This document shows, one piece after another, positions 11,801 through 26,000 of a stretch of DNA of 64,000 nt (within the stretch, counting starts at the first letter, position 1; every line of letters begins with the position of its first letter). A program made the position numbers and the translations under genes. A model generated the notes under the pieces. It had not been told where the DNA came from, made no database searches, and saw only the letters and a program-made list of their open reading frames with translations. The DNA comes from Apostichopus japonicus (taxonomy: Eukaryota > Echinodermata > Holothuroidea > Aspidochirotida > Stichopodidae): positions 6,424,501-6,488,500 of the forward strand of contig NC_092580.1 of the NCBI RefSeq assembly GCF_037975245.1, in the 5' to 3' direction.

Positions 11801-14800
11801 CATATGGAAACGTTTGCTCTATAAACGGCCCGTTTTCGGAGAATTAAATGCTGTTGTATACGCACAGGAAGTGTAGGTTTTCACTCTCCGAAATTGCTGT
11901 GAGAGCACTGCACACTGTGCTGTGTTCAGATTAGCCCTGTAAAGGAGGACTTCACAAATTTCTTACGATGCTTTTGACTTGCTGGTGAAAAGTACGAGCC
12001 TTAATATTGACCAATCAAGTCGAACTTTATATCACTAGAAAGAAGGGTCAACAAACTTTTCTTTGGCAGCGGAAAGAAATTTGGTTACACAATCACACTC
12101 CCAGCAAGCACAATGTAAGCATTGAGTGATGGACATTTTGAAGACGTTCACTGCTTTTCGAAGTGGTTTTTACTTTTTCAGATTGAAAAGTACAGGCTTT
12201 AGTTCACACACATTATTAATAACGACACATTATTGTAAAGAGGACACAATATTATGAAAAGAGTTTGCGCTTTTTTTGTGCTTATTTTGTAGCCATATTT
12301 GCTGCATAACAGGGTGTTTTGTGCTGAGTTCCACGAGGATTCCATATGTTATGAACTGTCTATGGGGAAGGGGGTAAGGATGGGAAGGATAGATAGGGGT
12401 GCAGTAGGTTGGATGAAACTAATAAATAAAATAAGCAATTGATCATTAAGATGTAATGTAATGTAAATATATTCTTAAAAGGTGCATTACATGTTAAAAC
12501 ATCTCAACGCGTGCTCACAACATAAAAATAGTGAATTACAAACAATACAACCATCAAATTTCCAGTAAAAAGTTCGCAAAATAAACTCTATGATAAAAGA
12601 TTAAGAATGCTTTAAATATGATAATAATAATCTATAAAACAATCCTGATTAAAAATATTCTTCAAAAACCATTAAAATCGTCCGTTAAAACAAGTAAGTG
12701 TGGTAAGATTGGTGCAGAAATCCAAGGACTGACCAATATTGGCTAGTCTGTTTAACCTTTTTTTAAATACTTAACTCAGTAGCAACCAGTTTCTATTAAT
12801 GTATTTCATTTCACTTTATATTTTCCATAAAATTAATGTTTATATCAATTCCTCTTTCCCCATTCAACAATGAGCTGATCCAAGCAAGAGAAACATATTC
12901 AGCTTCCTCTGGTTTCATCATAGAGACCCAAATTTAACTTGTCAATTCAGGACTAATAAATTATTTATTCTTCATAGCTTTGACATGAAAATGATTTGTT
13001 AAAAGAGAAATCTTTCCAAGGATTACCTTTTCTCACTTTCAATCACTGTTTATGACCAGACTTGGGAGATTAAAGAGAAGGATTCTTCTTATCAGTTAAA
13101 ATCAGACTTCCCAATTCAGTTTGCACAATGAACTGTTCTTATGATAACCTAATTCACAGTGTGGGTTGCAACAGAATTGTTCCTCCCATTTAATAGTGGC
13201 TATCAATTTCTTTGCAATTATGTTTAGAGAGATATTTTTCAGAACATGTTACAATGATTCTAACTTGTTGATATAAAGTCAATAGACAATACATCGGTAA
13301 ATCAGGAGATGTTTTAGATCTGTCCTCAAGTAAGTGTAGCCCCCCAACCAAAAAATTTGGGCAATATGATGAGAATTTTTTGGGCACCTACTGAAAGGGG
13401 AAAAAAATGCAATGTGTTTTTCAATGGTTAAACTGATATTATTATGATCATTATTATTGTAACGTCTTCCCAAATAATTATAACCAATATGGAAGGGTAA
13501 TAACACGGCAAATGATTGTATGTTATTGGCATACAATGTTATAACCGATGCATGCCTATATGATATGCACATTAACCTGATGAACATGCACAGAGCGTGC
13601 AAAAAAAATGGTTATATATTTTTTTCGGGCAAGTCGTTACAGCCCCCCCCCCCCCACCCCAAATCAAATTGGGCTCCTATGCCTATGAGTGAGAGTATTC
13701 ATATTGGAGAGTTAAAACATTCCAGAAGTCCCTAACTAGTTCTTCTTCAAAATATGTTGTTCGGATATTTGTTATTTGAGAGATTTTTTGAATCACAGCC
13801 TTACACATCCCTGTGTATTGTAACAAGGCCAAGCTTAGAGAGATCTTTTGTATTCATAGGCTTACAGAAGTGTGTACACATTCCTGTAAGCATATCGAGG
13901 CCAAGCCTAGAGTGAGATCTGATCAGTCTGACCAATGTGTATGACCAAAGTCTGACCACAATATAGAAATCTGAACTCATTATGGAAGGGGCTTACTATT
14001 GACATAAAATAAAAAGTTTTGTTTTCTTGCTTTTTCTAAATTACCAATTGTATCAGATGTTCTTGGCTAATGCCTGGTCAATTTCATGTCTGATTTCTTG
14101 TTTTTATGTTTTCTAGAAACTTAATGAAAATCTCTTTAACTATATTAGAACAGTTGGTTAATTAAATTTCATATTTAGTTGAAATTGTTTTGATTTGCTA
14201 AAATCATCCCAAGATCAACCACAGGATCATAATGTAATTTAGCATAAACCTCAAAGGTTGGTGAAAAAAGCATATTTCAATTTTTAGGGACACAAAGTGG
14301 TATGTACCAAATAATTGGTCAATAACTTGTTACTTACCAAGTGGTAAAAACTACATAGGTCTCTTAGTAAGATTAATTATATAAATGTGTTAGAATAGTA
14401 AAGAAGGTTGACAAGTATTTTCCTACTATAGGTATAGTAATCGTAACTCAAATTTGAAAACATAAAAGTGCTTCAAATGAACAGCTTCATCAACCACCAT
14501 CGTTAGTGAATTTAAATTAGTACATCTGCTGATCTCGTTAGCATTCATCTCCTTCTGATCCAATTAAAATCACATTTCATCTACTGAGATTGAGATGCAG
14601 GTTGCACGATCCATTGAGCATGACTTGCATTTCACTTTCACAGTTGTCATGCGTGACATGCTAATGAGCTGTAACAAAATGTTGAAGAGACAAACTTTCA
14701 AGTTGGAGGTTGAGCTCACGCTATCTATGAAAACAGAAGACAAAATGAAAGAAAAACAATTTAGCCCAAGGACCTGAATCCATAATTATTGAATATGAAG

Positions 14801-15190
14801 ATTGTACCAACAAGACATGTTTATAATTACCTGTCTTGTTTGTTGTTCTCTCACCTTGTTATGTTACCTTGTAACTTATTTATATTTTATTGTGCATGGT
14901 TAATCAGAAAGTGGGTGTTTATTACTTTAACCTACAAGGTGCATTTTACTTGAAAAGAAACAAGAAGCAGGTGTTCACAGCCATAATTAATTAGCCATTA
15001 CTTCATTACTTTAATGAAGTTCTATGACACTCATAAATATACTGTTAGAATTAGTAAGGAGTGACTTTGTTACCATGGAAATGTGTTATGATAATCTGTC
15101 AACAGTTTACCAGGGTGTGTACAAACAGATTTATATTGCACAGACTGGTTGTGTTAGGTATCATAGAAATCTACTTTAGACCAAAATGCT
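8858..15190. other. Long gene-free interval with simple repeats
   Basis: No exon with supportable splice sites or domain content was found on either strand. Minor landmarks are a short (GA)n near 11314, a TAATG-type short repeat near 12453, and G/C homopolymers near 10349 and 13643. The stretch 11810-12320 is less AT-rich and has few long frames; it could be regulatory or non-coding RNA, but nothing in it is diagnostic. The 107-codon minus frame at 13279-13602 looks like chance. Confidence 0.5.
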
Positions 15191-15194
15191 TTAA

Positions 15195-16280
15195 AGAGTT
15201 ACCGGCCCGTTGCGAATATCAAATTTATTGGTAAATTTATTGAAAAGGCTGCTTCATATCAAGTAATTGACCACGTTAGTACTAACAACCTTGATGAAAT
15301 ATTCCAAAGTGCGTATAAGAGTCACCAGAGTACGGAGACTGCCCTCTTTCAGGTGAGGAGTAACATTTTACATTCTCTTAATAGATATAAGGCAGTGCTC
15401 CTGGTCTTGGTTGATATGTCTGCAGCCTTTGATACCATCTCACACTCCATTCTAATAAGTAGGCTGGAGTGTGGATTTGGTATCACTGGCCCTGCTATTA
15501 CTTGGTTTAGATCCTATCTTCAAAGACCATTGTATGAGAGTTTCCATTAATGATGTTTTGTCTGAGCAACATATCATAGATTATTCTGTGCCACAAGGTT
15601 CCATTGTGGGACCATTGGGGTTCATAATGTACACCCATCCCATTGGTGATATCATCAGGCAGTATAATGTTCAATTTCATCTATATGCTGATGACACACA
15701 ACTTTTTTGTGAGTTTGATCCCAAAGTTGCTGGTGACAGTGAACATGCTCTTTGCAAACTTTCTGGCTGTATTTCCGAAATAAACATTTGGATGTCTCGA
15801 AACATGTTGCAACTAAATCAAGACAAAACTGAATTTATGGTCATTGCCTCTCTATACATATAAGGATCCCTGCCCACTATTCAGTTAAAGCTCCCAGCTA
15901 TCTGATTGAGTTTCTTTCTTTGTATAATGCTCCTCTAAGTAATGTTGATGGTTTGAGACGTAGACTCCGCTCCTCATCTGATACCACCAGACTAATGATT
16001 CCACGCTCAAAGCGTAAAACTGGTGATAAATCTTTTCAAGTTATTGGTCCCCTTCTCTGGAACCAGCTGCCTGTGGGTATTCGTGTGGCGGTTTCTGTCT
16101 CGGTCTTCAAAGGTCTCATGAAAACAGATTTATTTACTGCGCAGTAATGTTTGTATTTTTTGCTTGTGTTTAGGATTGGTATTTGCTTTTATTGTATAGT
16201 TTTATATTTGTTTCTGTAAAGCACTGATCTTTTGTAGAGCGCTCTATCAAAAACATAGTAATAATAATAATAATAATATA
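15195..16280 (+). mobile_element. Broken non-LTR retrotransposon (CR1/L2-like) reverse transcriptase
   Basis: Reading begins in an S-Y-R-P-V block. It continues through an S-A-Y-K-x-H-Q-S-T-E-T-A-L block and a D-M-S-A-A-F-D-T-I palm motif, shifts frame near 15530, then gives V-P-Q-G-S and the catalytic L-Y-A-D-D motif, followed by L-N-x-D-K-T-E-F. After about 15860 there is an internal deletion. The frame resumes with the usual C-terminal block (R-R-L-R-S-S, then W-N-Q-L-P, ending L-F-T-A-Q at 16147). The 3' end is a (TAA)n tail to about 16280, normal for this class. The endonuclease is missing, so this is a 5'-truncated, frameshifted and inactive copy. The CR1/L2 placement is inferred from motif style only. 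Confidence 0.85.
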
Positions 16281-16296
16281 GTGTACTTGATAAAAG

Positions 16297-16755
16297 CAGG
16301 CATGAGACTCTTCCGCGGAAACGCGGATTTCCGATTTTTTTTTTTTCATTTTCGCGTTTTTTTCTCGTAATTCGCGTTTTTTATTATTTTTTTTATTTTA
16401 TTTTTTTATTTAATTTTTTTAAATTTTATTTATTTATTTTTTTGCCGAACATGCTGGACTGTGAAGGGAAGGAACACCGAATTTGACCAGTGGTGGCATC
16501 AAGTAGCACAAAAGCCTTTTTTTGGTTCAAAAAAGCTAATGGATAAATTATACAAGCAGAAATTCCACACTTTTTTGGCGAGTTACATGATGTGATAGAT
16601 TCTATCTAGAGTCCACCATTTTGCATTTAAGCCCTCCTTACCTGACAAAAAAATTCTAAAGGGGAGGGAGACACTCCCTCCCCTTAAAACCCCTCCCCCA
16701 GGACGGCGATCGATAAATTTCAGATTTTTTTTTCCCCAGCTCAGTCTCATCCCTG
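16297..16755. mobile_element. MITE-like DNA element inserted beside the retrotransposon tail
   Basis: The left end CAGGCATGAGACT and right end AGTCTCATCCCTG are inverted repeats matching at 12 of 13 bases. They are flanked by exact taaaag on both sides (16291-16296 and 16756-16761), a 6-bp target duplication. The inside holds a long T-rich tract (about 16335-16445) and C/G runs, with no protein. The ends and duplication suggest the hAT superfamily, but the 6-bp length leaves the class open. Confidence 0.7.
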
Positions 16756-16763
16756 TAAAAGTG

Positions 16764-19700
16764 TAAGTGCATTACATGTGACAAATGATGTAAGTATTAA
16801 TTAATATGAGCATCTTAGCCATATATAATTGTAAGATATGACCCATTGCAAGATATGACCCAATTCCCATGGACCCATTGCAATATAGGGTTCATGGAAG
16901 TAAATAACAAGTTTGTATTAAATACCAGATGATGCTTCTGGTAGCACTATGTTGGAAATTTATAATAAAAATAGCTACTATTGCTGGATAACATCCTCGT
17001 CAGAGGTATCAAGTTGATAAAATCCGCTCAAAGTCTTTGTGGACACAGAAAAAATCCAATACGATTCTGGGTTTTCAGACACAAGAACATGAATACACTG
17101 AATGTTGTTTCACTGTTATATCTCAATGTCCCAACAATATGTGAAACGTAGGACCAAGCTACATTTCCATCGCTTTGAGGAATTATACTGCTAGTTGGTT
17201 GCCTTAAATTGCAGATTTACAAAGTAAAATAACAGGTTCAAAAGTGCATTGGCCCTGTGTGAGAATAATCTGTGATAAATGTTTTCCTCAACTACACATA
17301 TTCCTGTTCCACAAATTTGGATCATCCGTCAGTTGCTCATTCAGGCAGGTCAACAGGCAAGCAAGCACGAAGGGGAAATGTTTTTCAAGTCAGGGATGAT
17401 CCGTAAAAGCAACACAAATTATCACAGTTGGAGAGATACAATAAATGTGTCTGCACCATCCATCCATCCATCTATAGATATATAGATATACTCATGACAG
17501 TTTTGAGCATAACTTTGTACTTTAATCTTATCTACTGCCCTCAGTTAAGAGCCCTGCACAAACTTTAAAAATTGAGGGCGCCAAAGTGGTTTTCTGCAAA
17601 TGCAGATTTGTATCAAAATTACTTCTCTAGCTGATACTTTTGTACCTGCAAAATATAAATAGGATTATACAAAGTCAGGTTCGGACAGGGATTGGGCAGG
17701 AGATAGATCGTGTTCTTTTCCTTAAAGAAATTGTCAATTTACAAACTGGTGAGAAAAAATGGTATAGTTTAATTGAGAAGATTAAACTGTGAGTTGTGTG
17801 AAGTTAGTGTAGTTCATGTATGAATATGTATATATGTGTGACATGCTTGCATGCATGCATGTGTGCAAACAAACATACATACATATGTATAACTTTCACA
17901 TGTTGCACAGCATTTGCTGTCTAACTTATTATCAAAGAACAGAAGCCAGCAAATGGCTACCTCTTTAATATTATAATATGGGAAGGGGGGGGGGGCAGGA
18001 AGGGAGTATATTGGGTTTGGTACCTAAATGGTGTAAATATATAACATAGGAAACACCAAGCAAGCTGTTTAGTGTCTTAGCTGAAAGGGAATTCAGAACA
18101 TATATGTTTTGGTTAAAAAGAGCTTGGCTGTTACCGGAGGGTTTGGAATTTTGGAGAAATAATAGGGGTTCAAAATTGGCTGGCAAAGGATCTTCCATCA
18201 TAACTGAAGGATTCTTATCCTGAATAGAATTGTCTGTAATACTTGCATATAGAAGTAAATTTCTTCTTTTTTTTGTTGCTTTTGTTTGCTTTCCTTCAGA
18301 AATCACATCACCTTTGTGCTCAACCTTCTGTTCCCTCACTTGAGCTTTAATCCTTGAGTAAAGCTTCATTGATATTAACCCCTCTACACCCTATATTCCA
18401 CTCCCCTTGTATCATGTCAGTTTTGAAGGAACATGCTCTACAAAGTATTCATTCCTAACATTTCTTCAACCATAACTTTAGAAAAGACAGCAACACACCT
18501 CCCTTACTATAGATTTGAGCATAATTTGACCTTCTTTGGGACAAATACTGCTGGGCAGGATGGAATGTCTAGACATTGTTGGACCATGGATTATCAAGAT
18601 TGAAAATGGCCTGAGGCCTTAAGTTATGTTAATTGGTTCAGTCAAGAGTGTCCTGGAATGGATGATTTCATTCCAGGTCTTCAATCTGAATCATGCTTGT
18701 CAACAACCTTTAAGATCCAGATGTTACTGCAAGCTGAAAGTACATGCATCAAGAATGGTTCCTTGTGAACATGGACTGCTGAAATATACTTATCAATCAG
18801 GGCAGAAATTAGTTACCATATAGGTCTTCATTGTGTCCGGGGTCTGTTAGAGATTCATATGTGTTATTTACCATATAGTGACATACTGGAAGTTCAAAGG
18901 TCAACAGGTATTAAGTAGTAATTGTAAATTAAAAGTTCTATTATATTTTCACAGACATTCTGAAGCATTAAAATAGACAATTGTCTCAGTGATGATAAAT
19001 GCATTTACAATGGCATTAAAAGTGTGTTGAAATTTGATCATGGGTGACCATTATCTGAATTTCTAGTATATTTAATAGGGATACTGATAACTTTTAAGTA
19101 GAGCTTTCACAGGTACATTCGTTGTGGTATCATGTACTGTAGTCATTCATATGCAGTAAACAGCTTAAAACAGCCAACTTGTGTTTTTTTAATGCCAGAT
19201 TTTTATCAAACCCACCCAGTACTAGGAATTTTGTCAGCCAGACAATCTTTTCATATAACGTTAATAACATGCAAACGAGAATATTGCAAATTGTGATATT
19301 CATGATTTGAAATAAAAAAAATAAAAAAATAAAATACACTGGTTAGCTAATGTACTGCATTCCTATATATAGTAAAATTCACCCAAAAAATATAAATTAA
19401 AATACTGTGAATAAATTAGTTAGTTGAATTTTTGTTAAACCCAATCAGGAGAATTTTGCCATGCATGGAGGCATATAGAGGGAGTTTTCCAGGGAAGCTT
19501 TCTATTGGAGTTACACTTTTGTTTAGAGGAGGATATCACCCTTAATAACGACTGAACTGCTTTATTTTCCCAAGGACAAACAACACACAATATTTAGCAA
19601 TATTTAGATTGCTATAATGTGAGGCCAATTCTGATTACCCAATGTTTGCTCACAACATAGGTGTAAAATGAAGACTGTTGGTTACCTTCTCTTTTCCAAA

Positions 19701-19952
19701 CCTTTCCAAAAGATGATTTATTCTAAGGAAAACCCTCTTGAGTTAATAAGCCTGGGAGCTACTTGATGTCACTGACAATAGTTGAATTGATCATTCTGTC
19801 TGAGGAGAGCACACTTGATAAGACACACACCCTTTGAAGAAAATCCCTTTAATCTTTTCACTTACAGAGTGAAGATTATCATGATACCGATACCAATAAG
19901 ACCAGGTCGCTTATTTGAAACTGGAGAAAAGTGGACACATCAGCCCCCAGAG
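16764..19952. other. Gene-free interval
   Basis: Contains a CATC/TATA-type simple repeat near 17458-17490 and an alternating purine-pyrimidine stretch (GCATGCATGCATGTGTG) near 17848. A 132-codon minus-strand frame at 17971-18369 has a lysine-rich start, but no domain, signal peptide or partner exon is visible. I do not call it. Confidence 0.5.
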
Positions 19953-20032
19953 TATTGATTGAAAAGTGTATTGATTGAAAAGTGTATTGATTGAAAAGTG
20001 TATTGATTGAAAAGTGTATTGATTGAAAAGTT
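19953..20032. repeat. 16-bp tandem repeat, five copies
   Basis: The unit TATTGATTGAAAAGTG repeats five times; the last copy ends in T instead of G. No coding or regulatory role is visible. Confidence 0.95.
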
Positions 20033-20355
20033 TGCTATCTATTGTGTAATCTGGGAAAGAATTCCATGTAAAAGTCATCAGTATATTGTCACCAAATTGA
20101 AGCTAGAACTTTTCTAGCATTCTTACAAGTGGTAGTTGAGGGAGGAGTGGGGGGGGGGGGAGATAGCCATCTAACAATTTAAATAAATTTTACCTGGGAA
20201 ACTTATCGTACCCTCGTTAAATTTTCAATTAGTACCTATGTGATCATTTTCAAGATGACTGGTGTGATATCATAGATCCACATTGAAAAAATATGTTTGG
20301 TGTTTCATTATTTTGGTTATATTGGCTTCTGTTACAGGTTGTAAAGCTTATTTAA

Positions 20356-20725
20356 CTTTTGGGCAGGGGTGGGCAACCTACGGCCCGCGGGCAACATGCG
20401 GCGCGCCAGTGATTTTTTTGCGGCCTGTGAGATGTCTCAAGAAAAAGAAAAAAATCAATCTATTTTACATCATCACAAAAAAAACGAGCTAGCTGCTTAG
20501 AGTTTATCGGCACTAATAATGCTGTCAGGTAGGCCTATTATAGCCATTAATTATCAACTGTACTGTATTGACATTATGTTTTTGTGAATACAGATTAAGT
20601 ACACACACCTATTGCTTGAAGGTTTGAAATCAACAGCAGGTCGTTGGTTAGGTCCGGCCCAGTCACTTTTCACTCCTTATATCTGGCCCATTCATCCAAA
20701 AAGGTTGCCCACCCCTGCATTCGGG
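20356..20725. mobile_element. Non-autonomous hAT element with CAGGGGTGGGCAACCT ends
   Basis: The element spans 20364-20717 (354 bp). The left end CAGGGGTGGGCAACCT is exactly inverted at the right end (AGGTTGCCCACCCCTG). Flanks cttttggg and cattcggg match at 6 of 8 bases, compatible with an aged hAT 8-bp target duplication. The interior is GC-richer at the left and has no transposase. The plus-strand frame at 20283-20492 simply reads into the element. Confidence 0.8.
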
Positions 20726-22950
20726 TAATACTTCCATGATAATATTAATGAACATTCCTATATTCATATTCTAATTTATGCACTATTAAAGCAGCAAACT
20801 GATCTTAAACATTAAGAAGAAACACAAAACATCACACTTGCTTGCTTCAAGATTGCTTTTGGCACAAATGTTTGAACTTCTCAAAACAGCATGTAGTTGA
20901 AGTGAACGAAACTTTCACCAGGATGCTTATATTCATCTTTCAGATTTCAGAAATGACTTTACATCTGAACTATCCTTGTAATCAATGCATGTTCATCACG
21001 TAACATAACTGATAAAATCCACATAACTTCGTTGCTTCCACTTTTCCCCCTGAGCTAGCACCCCTGTGAACTGTCTAGCCCACTAATGAATCCCTTAGAT
21101 TAGGTAAGATAGTGCAACTACCACCGTGTGTGTGTTCAGCTGGAGACTTTCTCATGTTGCTTTCTACATACCCCATGTGGACGCAGATTGTGGTTTAATT
21201 ATGTCAAATCAGTCTCCTACATTCACCTCAACTCACAAAATATATTAACTGCTAGTTTTCAATATCATGAAACTGGAAAACACACAATCTGCCACATTGG
21301 ATGTTTAAAAGAATAGGCAAAGCAAATTTCAAATTCATATCACATTTGTTGTTTATTCATGTTTTCTATTCTATAATCATTGAATCACATTGTTGGGAAA
21401 AATATATGTATATTAAACATCAAAATATTGTTACAACTGCAGTGCAGAGTTGATTAACCTTAAAGACTAAAGTAATTAATTTTGAGAGGAAGTTCTGTTG
21501 ATAATTAGTAAGAGCTATGGCTCCTGTAGGCTATTGCTGCAATATGAAACCCTGGAGAAAGATTGTTGACCTTGCATCCAGGAGATAATTAAGAGGAGTA
21601 CCATGGTGTTGATGAGTATGGGTTTCTGTGCATGTATAACAGAGAGCATTTGACCATTATCTTGCCCTTCTCCTTACCCTAGATTCACCTTTATAATCCT
21701 ACCTCTCAGCTAATAGCATAGACAGGAAGTGAACAGTTAAGATTCTCACAGATATAGGGTACTATTAAAATGTGAGAGCGATTTCATGTTGGAGTTACAG
21801 TGCAGTGGGAATACATAGTGATGTGGTAGTCTGATTGATGGGTAGGTTCAAAATTGCTCTAAGAATTATGTAAAGGTATAATTTAACTCTAAAGTTTATT
21901 ATGGTGTAGATACCCAGGATAAACCTCAACGTACATTGCACATTGTGAGTTTCATTTGTGCTTACCAGCATGTATTTGCCAATTCTCAAGTGATCTGTAC
22001 TCATCCTAATCCATCCATTGCATCTTTCTCACCCACTGCCTCCAACCCCTCCCCCCTCCACATCCCCCCCCCCCCCTCCTTTGCTGCTTCAGCTTTGCTC
22101 GATCTTTATCCAATCCTCTCTTTAATGTTTGGAGATTATGCAGTACCATTTAGGATATAGTGATAAGTATTAACTTTGACAAAAGCTTTTTCAATAGATC
22201 TATATAGATAACCAGTATATGGAACATAGCAGCCCTGGTAATTTGTTGAAAAATCATGTTCACTTGCTGCTTAACTATGTGAGAAGTCTTTGCCTTACTA
22301 AAGCCAGGATTTCTCAGCCCTCCCTCAACAAATTAAGATTTAATATTCGTAATATGAAAATCCTATCAATTTCAGCATTATTGAAAAATATCTGTGCGGA
22401 ATAAGTAAGACTGTGTAGCAATTGCTTGAAAAGAAGAATATTTAGAGCAACTTGTTATGTCTGGATTATAGAATTCATCATAATTGGTTTATGAGATACT
22501 TATACCTATCCTAGATTAGAGGAAAAATTAAGGTGTAAATTAAATTAAGTAATATACCATGTTCCTTTAAGGAACAAAAAAACAAACTATTTAACCATGA
22601 CTGTCTTCCGTTTTACACTGAACGACCGGCTGAACTTGAAATTACACAGATGTTAAATAAAAATCTCATTCCTCCTCCCGTAATTGCTTTGTACAGAGTA
22701 TGAATCACCAAAACCTGCAAACTCGATGTATTGACCCACAGCAAACTTCATTTTGAAACAGTGAATGCATGCTCAATTTGAGAGCAATCGTATGTTCTAT
22801 TATGTCAGTCATTAAGATATAAGAAAGGAAAATAACCCTATGCATTCCAGTGATTAACCTCAAACCAAATATTGTTACTTTAACTCAAATATAATGTGAG
22901 GTAACCATCACCTGTATATTGTGATATTCTCATCAAGAAATACATCTCTT
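20726..22950. other. 3' flank of gene A, no supported gene
   Basis: AT-rich sequence without domain-bearing frames. A C-rich tract lies near 22050-22080. As sequence downstream of gene A it should contain that gene's 3' UTR and polyadenylation site, but I could not fix the signal. Confidence 0.45.
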
Positions 22951-23090
22951 CTAGCCCCTTCTTCATCTCCTCTAGCACTGCTCTTCATCTTCTCTAGCCC
23001 CTTCTTCATCTCCTCTAGCACTGCTCTTCATCTTCTCTAGCCTCCTCCTCTTCTCCAGTGCCACTCCTCATCTCCTCTAGCCACTATTCT
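22951..23090. repeat. 43-bp minisatellite abutting the gene A stop codon
   Basis: Two near-identical 43-bp units start at 22951 and 22994 (CTAGCCCCTTCTTCATCTCC and onward). A diverged third begins at 23037 and a partial fourth at about 23078. The strand bias is CT-rich on plus, hence GA-rich in the gene A transcript. The last coding bases of gene A (an Asp-Glu-rich end) and its stop lie inside the partial fourth unit. The array then forms the start of the 3' UTR. Confidence 0.85.
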
Positions 23091-26000
23091 TCTTCTTCAT
23101 CAAAGACATCATCATCTAGCCACATGTCTCTGAGTTCCAACAACTCCTCTAACATCTCTCTTGGTTCCACCTGTGTTGTTTTCAGGTGAGCCTTGACCAT
23201 ATTCAGACACTTAACCTTCTTCCTCCTGGTGTCCATCATCTTGCAGTCTTTGATCGTGGTTATGGCAGCTGCGGCAGCAGGATCAGCCCTCCTGGCCCAT
23301 GCCGCTTCCCTGGCTGAAAAACATTCCTCGTACTTTGGGGTCAGCTTCCAGTCACAGCGCTCATCAGTGGCTGGGTGGCAGAAGCTGTACAAAGTCTCAC
23401 AGTCTTCAGCTCTATATTCAGCAGATGCTACTGGGTTAAAGAAGCAGTCGTATGGTGTCCAGAGTCCTGACATTTGGTCAGGGTAGACTAACTCATTGTC
23501 ATTCTGGGATTTCTTCAGGGATGTCTTAACACCATATACCTGTTGCCAATGGAAAGTGATGTTACATACAAACATATTAGGCAATTAGAAAAATCATGCA
23601 TGTCTTACAGTCAATCAATATATGCTTTCTGCATAACAGATCGATTCTTCCACCTCAGTCCCCCATCCCTTATTCCACAAATGCATGTGGCCAGTAACAG
23701 AACTATATGGGCCAAGAGAATACAACATTAAGTGAAGCCAACTTCAACTTAGGAGTTATTGTTATTAAATGTTTTTCTATACTTGGCACATGGGCTACAC
23801 GTATGAAACATTGTGAAGACTTATACCACGCTTATCCAGATACCATGCAAATCCTGTGAAATTATGGCTATGTATTAAATATTAGTTTAAGAATGTATTT
23901 TAAGAAAGTTTAGCCAGTTGCAGGGCACTGTATTGCATTCCTATATTGAATATGCAATACATGGATAATATAATGTACTGTCACCTGCTTCACTGTTTAC
24001 ATAAGAATGGATTTCATTTGTGACAACTTAATATTTGTTGAGTGGTACAGCAATTTCCCAGAACAAAAGATGAAGAGTATTTCCCTTTTCTTCATATAAT
24101 CTTTTTACAGATGGTTAAGTCCTTATACACGCTCAGTTAGTTACTTGGCTTACCTTACACATGTTACAATGGTTAAGATATTCCTTATTCTGAAGATATT
24201 CCTTCTGTGATTCAGAAACTTCAGCCCATGGTTGCACCCAGTTACAATAAGTAATCACTAAGTTGCCCTCGATGAAAAGACCTGTAGTAATAATAAATGT
24301 ATAGCCTATAACTGCTTGTATGAATTTCAATGTAATTGTCATATGCTGTACACTATATAACCATACATGAACCACCACACTCCTCCCACTTCTACAACCC
24401 CCTTTCCAACTGAAGAAAATTGGTGATACTGTCCAAAAGTTTGGCGCGTACAATTGTTTTTTCTTGTACCATCGCCATCTAACATTGGCTACATCATATA
24501 TATGACCTGCTATCAAAGCTAATTGACAGATTAAAAAAAAAATCCCTGAAACTGGACACACAAGTAATAAAAAAGGAAGAATCTTTAACTTTTTCCATTG
24601 TAAAATATTTCAATAAAATAAGAGTTAACATAAAAGGGATAGCATAGGTGATTTGGCTGACCTACAACTTCACAATTGACCTCAATCAATAAACATATAG
24701 TCAATAAAATTGTTTAAGTTCTAATTTGTGAAATGTAGAGAGCAGTTACTGTTAATTTTTATAGGAACTTAAAACTGACCTGTAAATAAGTAGGTCTCGT
24801 CTTTCAGTAAATTTGACCTTCCACAGAGACGTCCATCATAAGGAGTGTAAATAGCAATGTTTTCATTACCCACACCTATGTATGACAAGCCTTTGAATAC
24901 CTTGTCATCAAACAGTTCAACTTCATAGACAAAAACATCCATCTGATCTTCTGCTGACAGAACAGTTCCGACGAAAGCTGATAGAAAATTGAGTAGAATA
25001 ACACCATGATAACATTTTATAGTCAGAGTCTACCAAATAGACATATATAATTGTCAATTCAGGATCCCAAACAATCGATTATATTGAGGCATCGATAAAC
25101 AAACATAAACATGAAAAGATCAATAGCGCCAACAACATTTAAACCAAAGCAACACAGAAAATAACCTATAGGTAAAAGAATTGTAATTTTGAATTTTTTG
25201 CTGGAGACTAATATGATTAATTCTGTGAAATTATTTAAAAAGTTGGTTGCATATTTTTAATATTGAGAAAGTTTGTCTACATCTTGTAGTAGGCTGTCTC
25301 CATGGCAATAGCAAAGGTTAATGGCCATTCAGTGTCATAAATTGGCTCATTTCTGTCATAATTATTTAAAGCTATCCCTCAGAGTTTCACCTGCAAATCT
25401 AGTAATATCTTTTGACAGTTGATGCGGCCTAGTGAAATAAAACTCATACTGGATGATAAGGACTGTCATGTATGTGTGGAAACTGTCAATTCAACCAGAT
25501 TATATAATCAAGCTTTATTTATTATGCCCTAGGCTTCATCCAGCCTTTCTTTATCATTAAATAATAATCCATTTATACATACTAATGTTTATCACCCTTC
25601 CTTCACCAGACCACAGGCGCCTGACTTGGTGATAAACTTTGATCATAAACTCTGATGAACTAAAAGACTAGAAATATTGTGAAGAATACACTTTGTTACA
25701 TGATACCCCCTCCCCACCAAAAGAAAGAAAGTTGGGGAAAGAAAGAAGAAAAAAACATGTAACATACAGGTGAATGCCTTTAGTAACCTTTTAAAAATCA
25801 TTTATAGTTGTACATTTGATCTTTGACCCAGTGATATGCAATCAGGTACCATTCATTAATGCCAGCATATAGTGTTGGAAAGTCACCATCTGTCAGCCGT
25901 CCTCTGTAAGAACCTCTTAATGACACCCATGTATTATAAGACAGTTGCATATGCAGTGGGGTGGGGGGGGGGGGGTTGGGGGAATTAGAATTCATTGGAA

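Noticed and set aside
17971-18369. 132-codon minus-strand frame
   Set aside because: It starts plausibly and is lysine-rich, but ends in a poly-C-driven proline run, has no signal, domain or partner exon, and can arise by chance.
23193-23486. Plus-strand frame opposite gene A exon 4
   Set aside because: It is the antisense shadow of a well-supported exon and has no domain of its own. The same applies to 38186-38493 and 59369-59764 opposite genes C and D.
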